From Anaerolineales bacterium UBA832 (GTDB lineage: Bacteria > Chloroflexota > Anaerolineae > Anaerolineales > UBA11657): DNA of 24,965 bases. The number at the start of each line of letters is the position of its first letter. Position 1 is the first letter of the stretch. The stretch is from NCBI GenBank assembly GCA_002296125.1, contig DBHI01000040.1, forward strand, positions 4,840-29,804, given 5' to 3'. Below, piece by piece: positions 16,092-23,324 of this stretch. Both the position numbers and the translations under genes were made by a program. A model generated the notes under the pieces. That model searched no databases, was not told the origin of the DNA, and saw nothing but the letters and a program-made list of their open reading frames with translations.

Positions 16092-16125
16092 AGATATAAT
16101 TCCCAAAAAAATACATTGCTATTGA

Positions 16126-16707
16126 TCAGACCTCTTTTTTAGCATCACCTAAACCTAAATCATTTGCAATACTCTTCATTGCTTCTAATACATTAGAGAC
16201 ATGCTCCCAAAGTTCTAACCCCAAATCCATAGAAGCATTTTCAATTTCAACCCTATCAACTCCTGATGCAAACCTCTTATCCTTCCATTTTTTTCGCACT
16301 GATTTAACTTTTAGATCTATAAGTGATCTACTAGGTCTAACCAATGCAACAGCACTAATTAGACCAGTTAATTCATCACAAGCATAAAGTGTCTTATCAC
16401 GCAGTGTAATTGGTCTGACTCCAGTATGAGGTGCATGGCTTAGTATTGTTTGAATAACATCATCAGACACATTCAAATCTCGAAGTATTGAAGCACCTTT
16501 TACTGGATGACCTTCTTCCGAAGGATGTATCTCCCAATCAAAATCATGTAATAAGCCAGGTATTCCCCATTCATCAAGATCTTCTCCAAAAAGTGATGCA
16601 TAATACCTCATAGATGCTTCCACTGCTAACATATGTCTACGCAAACTCAAACCTTGCACATACTGACATACTATATTCCAAGCTTCATCTCGAGAAATTT
16701 TACTCAT
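16126..16707 (-). CDS. HD-domain protein (HDIG-type phosphohydrolase-like)
   Basis: 193 aa with the metal-binding HD pattern: H25 in LRRHMLAVEA, H54-D55 in GLLHDFDWE, a His pair in ILSHAPHTG (H91, H94) and D111 in ACDELTGL. HD domains hydrolyse phosphate esters of nucleotides or act as metal-dependent hydrolases. The sequence GIPGLLHDFDWEIHPSEEGHP followed by the HPVKGA turn is the common form of small stand-alone HDIG proteins of unknown substrate. AGGTGA just upstream supports the ATG. It lies 31 nt after the metallo-beta-lactamase-fold gene, in the same run. Confidence 0.88.
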   Translation of the reverse strand: MSKISRDEAWNIVCQYVQGLSLRRHMLAVEASMRYYASLFGEDLDEWGIPGLLHDFDWEIHPSEEGHPVKGASILRDLNVSDDVIQTILSHAPHTGVRPITLRDKTLYACDELTGLISAVALVRPSRSLIDLKVKSVRKKWKDKRFASGVDRVEIENASMDLGLELWEHVSNVLEAMKSIANDLGLGDAKKEV

Positions 16708-16738
16708 CTTACGTCACCTTTACCAAAAGAATTATCTA

Positions 16739-17623
16739 CTATTTTTGTGATAAATATCTCATGATACCATCTATAGACATATAAAATGGATTAGCGGTCT
16801 CATATTTAATTATTTCATCATCTGACAGACCCGCTTTGCTAGCCCTATCTCTATACCAATTAACATATCTCAACATACTTTCATCATGATCATAACTGCC
16901 CATCATCAACTTTTGTACATATTGTACAACTATATTGATTTCAGAAGACAATATATCAATGTGTTCATTAACATTCTCAACATGACCAAAATGAGTAAGA
17001 TAAATGCGCTTCAAGAATAGTGCACGTAATTTGTCTAAACTATGTTGCCATTCACCAGCATCAAATTCAGGAGGAGGAGCAGGTAATGAAACAAATGCAT
17101 TTCGGGAAATTCTAATACCTGCTATATCACCAACGAAAGCAAAATCATCTACACATAGAACATGATGATGATTAGCATGACCACACACGTCCATGACTCT
17201 AAAACATACTCCATCAATTACCAATTCGTCCCCATCATGTAACCCATGAACACGCTTCTCATCTATAGGTAAAGTATCGCCCCATAAAGCATCCATCTTA
17301 TCACCATAAATTCGTGCAGCGCTTTTTAAAAGGCGAGAAGGATTAACTAGATGCTGTACTGCTCTATGATGAATATATATCTGTGCACCTTGACTAGCTA
17401 AATAACCAGATGCACCTGAATGATCAAGATGCAAATGTGTCAACAATACATGTCTAATATCCTCAATTCTTATATTATTCCTAATTAGCTCTTGCTTTAA
17501 ATTACCAACAGTTGACGCTGGACCAGTCTCAATTAGTATTGGTCCTGTAGAACCAAAAATCACAAATGAAGCAACAGACTCATTAATATTACAAAAATTC
17601 AAATCTAAAGTAATTATTTTCAT
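16739..17623 (-). CDS. metallo-beta-lactamase-fold hydrolase
   Basis: 294 aa. The dinuclear zinc motif HxHxDH is intact as H63, H65, D67, H68 in THLHLDHSG. It is followed by VCGHANHHHVL, a metal-bridging Asp in FVGDIAGI and a closing His in LTHFGHVE. The N-terminal half (IETGPAS...LRHVLLTHLHLDH) is typical of stand-alone MBL-fold hydrolases, not of RNases, because no beta-CASP region follows. The substrate (thioester, lactone or phosphoester) cannot be told. The start overlaps the trmD stop in ATGA, so the two are translationally coupled. Confidence 0.9.
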   Translation of the reverse strand: MKIITLDLNFCNINESVASFVIFGSTGPILIETGPASTVGNLKQELIRNNIRIEDIRHVLLTHLHLDHSGASGYLASQGAQIYIHHRAVQHLVNPSRLLKSAARIYGDKMDALWGDTLPIDEKRVHGLHDGDELVIDGVCFRVMDVCGHANHHHVLCVDDFAFVGDIAGIRISRNAFVSLPAPPPEFDAGEWQHSLDKLRALFLKRIYLTHFGHVENVNEHIDILSSEINIVVQYVQKLMMGSYDHDESMLRYVNWYRDRASKAGLSDDEIIKYETANPFYMSIDGIMRYLSQK

Positions 17624-18366
17624 TCCTTGAAACTACCCTGTTTAAATTCATCCAACCAATCTTTTTCTTGTTGTGTCAGATTAGATTCTGTCAACAAATC
17701 AGGCCTACGGCTCCAAGTTCTAAATAGAGACCATTTTTTTCTCCACAAATTAACTTTTGCATGGTCTCCAGATAATAAGACATTTGGAACTTCCCATCCA
17801 CGAAAATTAACGGGTCTTGTATAATGTGGATGTTCCAACAATCCTCTATCTGAATGAGAATCATTTTGTGTGGCTCCTTCATCTCCTAAAACTCCAGGCA
17901 TTAACCTTGTCACAGTGTCTATTATTACTAATGCAGGAAGCTCACCCCCTGTCATCACATAATCTCCTACAGATATCTCATCAGTTGCCAAATATTTCCT
18001 AATCCTCTCATCAAAACCTTCATATTTTCCCGATATTAAAATAAGATCACTTAAACCGGCTAATTCTAAAGCTACATCTTGGTTAAATATTCTGCCTTGA
18101 GGACTTAACAAAACAATTGCACTAGATTTCTGATTTGTAACTGATATTGATTCAACAGCAGCAAACACAGGATCAGGTTTCATAATCATTCCTCCACCAC
18201 CACCATATGGAGCATCATCAGTAGTACGATGACGATTATGGGCATGATCTCTAATATCGTGTACACTAATCTGTAACAAACCTTTTTCTTGAGCTCTACC
18301 CAATATGCTGGCATCAAGATAAGGTGTACAAACTTGAGGGAACAATGTTAATAAATGAATATTCAC
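17620..18366 (-). CDS. trmD: tRNA (guanine-N1)-methyltransferase TrmD
   Basis: TrmD methylates G37 next to the anticodon using S-adenosylmethionine, preventing +1 frameshifts. The deep-knot SPOUT fold is clear from SPQGRIF, GKYEGFDERI, ISVGDYVMTGGELPAL and the C-terminal GATQNDSHSDRGLLEHPHYTRP. With the GTG at 18366 it begins MNIHLLTLFP, which aligns with the usual family N-terminus; a TTG at 18372 would add two residues. The GTG also lies exactly 6 nt after an extended -10, so it probably starts a leaderless mRNA. The gene is normally next to ribosomal protein genes; here it leads the long - strand run and is divergent from maf. Confidence 0.95.
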   Translation of the reverse strand: MNIHLLTLFPQVCTPYLDASILGRAQEKGLLQISVHDIRDHAHNRHRTTDDAPYGGGGGMIMKPDPVFAAVESISVTNQKSSAIVLLSPQGRIFNQDVALELAGLSDLILISGKYEGFDERIRKYLATDEISVGDYVMTGGELPALVIIDTVTRLMPGVLGDEGATQNDSHSDRGLLEHPHYTRPVNFRGWEVPNVLLSGDHAKVNLWRKKWSLFRTWSRRPDLLTESNLTQQEKDWLDEFKQGSFKE

Positions 18367-18372
18367 ATACAA

Positions 18373-18381
18373 ATTCTACCA
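18373..18381 (-). promoter_or_regulatory. extended -10 promoter for leaderless trmD
   Basis: On the - strand TGGTAGAAT (plus 18381-18373) matches TGnTATAAT at all but one position. Six nt (TTGTAT) separate it from the trmD GTG at 18366, so transcription would begin at or next to the start codon. No convincing -35 or Shine-Dalgarno is present. Confidence 0.5.
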
Positions 18382-18418
18382 CTTCAATGCGAGAAGCAAC
18401 ATAAAATCACAACGAATA

Positions 18419-18427
18419 TGCTACAAT
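18419..18427 (+). promoter_or_regulatory. extended -10 promoter for leaderless maf
   Basis: TGCTACAAT (18419-18427) is an extended -10 with TACAAT as the hexamer. Six nt (CAACAC) separate it from the maf ATG at 18434, placing the start site at the start codon. There is no Shine-Dalgarno before maf, which fits a leaderless mRNA. Confidence 0.5.
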
Positions 18428-18433
18428 CAACAC

Positions 18434-19102
18434 ATGTCATCATCAATTAATAAGACTAAAATAATACTAGCATCCCAATCTCCAAGAAGAAGAAAATTAT
18501 TATCGCTTATGATTAGAAACTTTACTGTTAAACCTGCAAAGATTGATGAATCAATTTCCTCATTAGAATCTGCCAAATACCATGCCTCTCGCTTAGCAAA
18601 AAATAAATCACATAAAATTGCTAATCATGTTGACCAGGAAGACATCGTTATTGGGGCCGATACAATTGTCACATATGAAAACACAATACTAGGAAAACCA
18701 AGCAATAAACACGAAGCATTTCAAATGCTAAAAACCTTAAATGGCAAAACCCACAAAGTAATAACAGCATTATCTATTCATACTAACAAATCCAAAACCA
18801 TTATAGACACATGCTGCGAAACCAATGTCCAGATCAGAAACATGTCTGATGAGGAGATTAACTCATATATTGATACTAATGATCCAATGGACAAAGCAGG
18901 TAGTTATTCAATTCAAAATAAGACATTTAAACTAGGTCATACCCCTAATGGATGTCTGGCAAATGTTATAGGATTACCGTTATGTCACCTAGCAAACACA
19001 TTTAATAAGTTAGACACAAAAATTGACAACTCAATAGCAGAAAAATGTCAATCATACATTAACTACGATTGTCCCGTAAGTGAATCTATATTAAAACAAT
19101 AA
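18434..19102 (+). CDS. maf: Maf-family nucleotide pyrophosphatase
   Basis: Maf proteins hydrolyse dTTP/UTP or modified nucleotides to the monophosphate and PPi and are linked to cell-division control. The signatures are in order: LASQSPRRRKLL (12-23), GADTIV (74-79, catalytic Asp), LGKPSNKHEAFQML, DPMDKAGSYSIQ (150-161) and NVIGLPL (177-183). The SPRR loop and the KAGSYSIQ segment are intact, so it should be active. The 222 aa include about 30 extra residues after the domain with no recognisable motif. It is divergent from trmD and followed 5 nt later by the PBP gene. Confidence 0.93.
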   Translation: MSSSINKTKIILASQSPRRRKLLSLMIRNFTVKPAKIDESISSLESAKYHASRLAKNKSHKIANHVDQEDIVIGADTIVTYENTILGKPSNKHEAFQMLKTLNGKTHKVITALSIHTNKSKTIIDTCCETNVQIRNMSDEEINSYIDTNDPMDKAGSYSIQNKTFKLGHTPNGCLANVIGLPLCHLANTFNKLDTKIDNSIAEKCQSYINYDCPVSESILKQ

Positions 19103-19107
19103 TCACT

Positions 19108-21534
19108 ATGAAAAAAGCTTTTATTTTATTGATATTATGTCTTGTAGCATGCACAGTACAGCAAGACAATCCCACATCCAATCCAGCGACAGATCTACCA
19201 CCACCTGCATTAGCAACAGATAGTCCACCAAGTGCAGAAAGTACGACAATTGAATACCTAATGGCATGGAAAAAAAACGATTTCAACTCAATGTATGAAC
19301 TTCTATTACCTGAATCAAAAAATACCATTAGTCAAGAAGATTTTGTAAATACATATCAAAATGTAAACTCAATTGGTGTTTTTACTAACACTGTAGCTAA
19401 ACACATATCCACTCAACAGAACAATCTAGATGCTAAAAGTTATGTTGACCTCACATTATATAGCTCACTGGTTGGAAACATTCATAGAGAAATAACATTG
19501 CCCCTTAAATTTAAAAATAGGGTATGGGGAATAGAATGGAATAAAGGATTAATCTTGCCAGAATTAATAAACGACAATAACCTATATATGGATTATATAA
19601 TTCCATCACGTGCAAATATATATGATAGAAATGGACTAGCATTTGCTGCACATACTGATGCAGTATCCTTAGGAGTCATACCAGGAGAAATAAATCCCGA
19701 GCAAGAAGAACAATTATTACAAGATTTATCACCATTATTAGGAAGACATCCTGAATCCCTGAAAAGTCTGTATGCATCATCAAAGCCGGAATGGTACGTA
19801 CCATTAGGAGAGACATCATCCAACGAAATAAAAACTATTTACGATAAATTAACTTCTTATTCCGGTCTAATTATGAAACCTTACCAAACTAGGTATTATG
19901 TAGGTGGCAAACTAGGTGCACCTCACGCAGTTGGATACACAGCTCTTATACCGGAAGAACAATCAGAAATATATAAATCAATGGGTTATAGAGGAGATGA
20001 ATTCGTAGGTGTACAAGGACTAGAAGCATGGGGTGAAACGTATCTATCAGGAAAACGAGGTGGTGCACTACATGTAGCTAGTCCAGAAGGTAAATGGGTA
20101 ACTACATTAGCAGAATCAAAATCATCGCCAGCCCAAGCTATATACACAACTCTGGATCGCAGATTTCAAAAAGAGGTACAAACAGCATTGCAAGATCTAG
20201 TAGGTGCAGCAGTAGTACTAAACATGAATACAGGTGAAGTCTTAGCTATGGCATCCTCACCTTCTTTTGACCCCAATTTATTTGATCCAGCTAACTACAA
20301 TATTATGCAACTCGAAGAAACTATCATGAATCCTTACACACCATTAATCAATCGAGTAACTCAAGGACAATATGCTCCAGGATCAACCTTCAAAGTAGTA
20401 ACTATGGCTAGTGCACTTGAGTCCAATTTATTCAATGCAGAACAAATATATTATTGCGGACATACTTGGACTGGATTAGGAACAGCTTACACAAAATACG
20501 ATTGGACATATGATAAAGGATTTGCTCCATCAGGCAATTTAACGTTAATTGGTGGTCTACGTAGATCATGTAACCCATGGTTCTATCAAATAGGAATCTC
20601 ACTTCATAATTGGGCGGATTATTTTCTTCCAGATATGTCTCGTAAGTTTGGCTTAGGTAGTCCTACGGGAATCATTGGATTACAACAATCAATTAATGAA
20701 GAAGTAGGAGGAATAATTCCTAATGTAGATTGGGCAAAAGAAACTAACACATTGTGGACTCCCGCTAATACTGTCCATATGGCAATAGGACAAGGTGATA
20801 TACAAGTTACACCACTACAGATGGCCCAACTATATGCTGCCATCGGCAATGGTGGCACGATTTATAGACCTCAATTAATCCAATCTATTAGTGCACCTGA
20901 TGAAAAACCCTCATTTGAATTTAAAGCAGAAGCAGTATCACAACTACCAGTATCATCTAATAACTTAAATGCCGTTAGACAGGGATTATGGGAAGTAGTA
21001 AACGATCCAAGTGGTACAGCTAACTATCGCTTCAGACAACTTGATATACCCATATATGGTAAAACTGGTACAGCTGAAGACCTACCCAGAAATCCACATG
21101 CTTGGTTCGCTGGCTTTACCAATGCACAAAGACCAAATACACCTGATTTTGCAGCTGTCATCGTACTAGAAAATAAGGGGGAAGGCTCAGAATGGGCAGC
21201 TCCTATATTTAGACGGCTAGTAGAAGTATACTTCCTAGATGAAATCGATACATTGTACCCATGGGAAGTAGAAATAGGTTTAACAGCAACACCAAGTCCA
21301 ACTCCCATACCTGAACCAAAACTTCACATAGTACAATCCGGAGAATCATTGGGAAGCCTCTCAGGATTTTATAAAGTACCACTAGCAGATATCATGTTGG
21401 CAAATAATTTAAATAATCCCAACCTATTATCTCCTGGACAAGAACTTGTAATACCATTAGGAGGAATAGAAAATCTAACTCCAACACCTACTCATACTCC
21501 ACTACTTGAAATATCAAGTACTCCACAACCATAG
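19108..21534 (+). CDS. lipoprotein class B penicillin-binding protein (transpeptidase) with C-terminal LysM
   Basis: 808 aa. The signal peptide MKKAFILLILCLVAC ends in a lipobox (LVAC, C15), so it would be lipid-anchored, not held by the usual N-terminal transmembrane helix. A Pro/Ser linker leads to an NTF2-like, MecA-N-type region (about 45-150), a PBP dimerisation domain beginning IIPSRANIYDRNG (164-176), and the transpeptidase. The latter has S426-TFK (SxxK), S487-CN (SxN) and K652-TG (KTG). A Pro/Thr linker precedes one LysM (about 740-785, HIVQSGESLGSLSGFYKVP). It cross-links peptidoglycan outside the membrane; LysM should hold it on the glycan. The TAG stop overlaps the rsgA GTG by one base. 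The domain set is clear; the cellular role (elongation, division or other) is not. Confidence 0.92.
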   Translation: MKKAFILLILCLVACTVQQDNPTSNPATDLPPPALATDSPPSAESTTIEYLMAWKKNDFNSMYELLLPESKNTISQEDFVNTYQNVNSIGVFTNTVAKHISTQQNNLDAKSYVDLTLYSSLVGNIHREITLPLKFKNRVWGIEWNKGLILPELINDNNLYMDYIIPSRANIYDRNGLAFAAHTDAVSLGVIPGEINPEQEEQLLQDLSPLLGRHPESLKSLYASSKPEWYVPLGETSSNEIKTIYDKLTSYSGLIMKPYQTRYYVGGKLGAPHAVGYTALIPEEQSEIYKSMGYRGDEFVGVQGLEAWGETYLSGKRGGALHVASPEGKWVTTLAESKSSPAQAIYTTLDRRFQKEVQTALQDLVGAAVVLNMNTGEVLAMASSPSFDPNLFDPANYNIMQLEETIMNPYTPLINRVTQGQYAPGSTFKVVTMASALESNLFNAEQIYYCGHTWTGLGTAYTKYDWTYDKGFAPSGNLTLIGGLRRSCNPWFYQIGISLHNWADYFLPDMSRKFGLGSPTGIIGLQQSINEEVGGIIPNVDWAKETNTLWTPANTVHMAIGQGDIQVTPLQMAQLYAAIGNGGTIYRPQLIQSISAPDEKPSFEFKAEAVSQLPVSSNNLNAVRQGLWEVVNDPSGTANYRFRQLDIPIYGKTGTAEDLPRNPHAWFAGFTNAQRPNTPDFAAVIVLENKGEGSEWAAPIFRRLVEVYFLDEIDTLYPWEVEIGLTATPSPTPIPEPKLHIVQSGESLGSLSGFYKVPLADIMLANNLNNPNLLSPGQELVIPLGGIENLTPTPTHTPLLEISSTPQP

Positions 21535-22463
21535 TGAACAATCAAGTAATAGGACTAATCACAAAATCGCAAAGTGGATTCTATTCAGTCCATTGCAAAC
21601 ATGGAGTAATCCAATGCAAATTAAGAGGACATTTAAATCATAAACGAATATCTTCTAACTTAGCCGCTATTGGAGATAATGTCACAATCAACTTACTTGA
21701 TGATGGCACAGGTATCATCACCAACATTTTGGAACGCAAGAGTTTTCTTTCACGAAATGCACCAAAAAGTACAAATGATAACATTCCAAAACATAGATAT
21801 CATCAAATAGAACAAGTATTGATAGCCAATCCAGATCAAGCAATATTAGTATTTGCATGCGTTGATCCTAAACCCAATCTAAGAATGCTTGACAGATTCC
21901 TGGTAATTACTGAAGCAAATCATATACCAGCTATTATTTGCATCAACAAAATAGATGCCAGTCCCAATAATATGCACGAAACTCAATTCAGAACATATGA
22001 AAAAATTGGTTACAAAGTAATTTATATATCAACTTTTACTAATAAAAATATGGTTTATCTACGAGAAGTCTTATCTAATAAAATTTCAGTATTATTAGGA
22101 CCATCTGGCGTAGGAAAATCATCAATCCTCAACGCACTAAACCCTAATTTAAACTTACCTGTTGACGAAATCAGTAGGAAAAACAAAAAAGGTAAACATA
22201 CTACAGTATACCCACAATTAATTCCTCTTGATAACGATTCCTGGTTAGCTGATACTCCAGGTTTAAAAGCACTTGATTTTTATGACATTGAACCTGAAGA
22301 ATTAGATGCTTACTTTAGAGAAGTAGCACCTCTAGTATCACAATGTTCATTCAGTAACTGTTCACACACACATGAACCAAATTGTGCAATTGTTGAAGCA
22401 GTAAATGCAGGTCAAATTACTAATCAGAGATACAACAGCTTAATTCAAATGAAAACTAAATAA
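21534..22463 (+). CDS. rsgA: small ribosomal subunit biogenesis GTPase RsgA
   Basis: RsgA checks late 30S assembly near helix 44 and releases RbfA. The GTPase is circularly permuted, as expected: G4 NKID (138-141) precedes G1 GPSGVGKS (189-196), then G2 near T223-T224 and G3 DTPG (240-243). An OB-fold N-terminus (about 1-75) and a C-terminal zinc knuckle (C271, C276, H280, C284) complete the usual 3-part layout in 309 aa. The GTG start shares its first G with the TAG stop of the PBP gene (TAGTG), so it is translated by coupling. It converges on a small membrane protein with only 2 nt between stops. Confidence 0.96.
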   Translation: MNNQVIGLITKSQSGFYSVHCKHGVIQCKLRGHLNHKRISSNLAAIGDNVTINLLDDGTGIITNILERKSFLSRNAPKSTNDNIPKHRYHQIEQVLIANPDQAILVFACVDPKPNLRMLDRFLVITEANHIPAIICINKIDASPNNMHETQFRTYEKIGYKVIYISTFTNKNMVYLREVLSNKISVLLGPSGVGKSSILNALNPNLNLPVDEISRKNKKGKHTTVYPQLIPLDNDSWLADTPGLKALDFYDIEPEELDAYFREVAPLVSQCSFSNCSHTHEPNCAIVEAVNAGQITNQRYNSLIQMKTK

Positions 22464-22465
22464 GT

Positions 22466-22684
22466 CTATTCTACCTCTGATTCATCTTCATCATCTTCCC
22501 AACTAATTATCCAAACACATAATCCAGCTACAGATACCGTAGCAACTATTAAGGCAACCCACTGTCCCCACAACAAACCTACATCTCGTGCCTCGTAACT
22601 TATGATAGCCACCATACCAATTCCCAAAACCAACCAAGCAGCGATTCTTGGATGATTTCTAGCCAAATTCATTACATTAGACAT
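22466..22684 (-). CDS. small two-helix membrane protein
   Basis: 72 aa with two hydrophobic spans (about 14-30 and 38-60) and an acidic tail (WEDDEDESEVE). A strong GGAGGGAGG Shine-Dalgarno 9 nt before the ATG makes it a real, well-translated gene. By charge, the N-terminus carries Arg/Lys and the acidic tail is likely on the same side of the membrane, giving a hairpin. I do not recognise a family or function. It follows coaE by 25 nt on the same strand. Confidence 0.82.
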   Translation of the reverse strand: MSNVMNLARNHPRIAAWLVLGIGMVAIISYEARDVGLLWGQWVALIVATVSVAGLCVWIISWEDDEDESEVE

Positions 22685-22709
22685 TACAATTTACCTCCCT
22701 CCAAAAATA

Positions 22710-23318
22710 TCATTTGGACAATACTATTTTACCCCATTCACATCGAACCTGTACATATATATCTTCAAATGAATTATTATTATTAATAACCACATCAGCA
22801 CTATTTAACTTATAATCCTGTGACATTTGAAAATCCAACATTTTTTTTGCTTCAAAATTGCTAATATTATTACGTTCCATTAACCTCTGTAATCTCACTT
22901 TTTCTGAAGCATCAACAACCCAAATACTATTACACTTATCAGACAAACCACTTTCCAACAATTTGATTGCTTCAACAACAACCACATCCTTATTAGTAGT
23001 AGATATCAAGTTCTCAATTCTCAAACGAATAAGTGGATGTAACAACTCTTCTAATTTTTTCAATAATACACTATCATTAAATACAATTTTACCAAGTTGC
23101 TTCCGATCTATATTACCATTCTTATCTACAATATCTTTACCGAAAACATTTCCTATCTCAAGAATTGCTTGATCATCCTCCCGAAGCACTTCATGTGTGA
23201 CAACATCAGCGTCAATAATGTCAGCTCCTAATTCACTCAAAATACCACAAACAATTGTCTTCCCTGTACAAATATTACCTGTCAATCCAATAAGATATGT
23301 TTCAGACAAACGATTCAT
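22710..23318 (-). CDS. coaE: dephospho-CoA kinase
   Basis: CoaE phosphorylates the 3'-hydroxyl of dephospho-CoA with ATP, the last step of CoA synthesis. The P-loop GNICTGKT (14-21) follows YLIGLTG, and GADIIDADVVTHEVL gives the substrate-binding Asp pair. IDRKQLGKIVF, HPLIRLRI and VVEAIKLLESG are further family segments, and LQRLMERNN is the lid. 202 aa is normal. In the P-loop the usual Gly-Ser after GLTG is replaced by NICT, but the key Gly-Lys-Thr is kept. It starts 6 nt after the preceding gene stop, with no clear Shine-Dalgarno, so it is probably coupled. Confidence 0.94.
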   Translation of the reverse strand: MNRLSETYLIGLTGNICTGKTIVCGILSELGADIIDADVVTHEVLREDDQAILEIGNVFGKDIVDKNGNIDRKQLGKIVFNDSVLLKKLEELLHPLIRLRIENLISTTNKDVVVVEAIKLLESGLSDKCNSIWVVDASEKVRLQRLMERNNISNFEAKKMLDFQMSQDYKLNSADVVINNNNSFEDIYVQVRCEWGKIVLSK

Positions 23319-23324
23319 ATGTAT

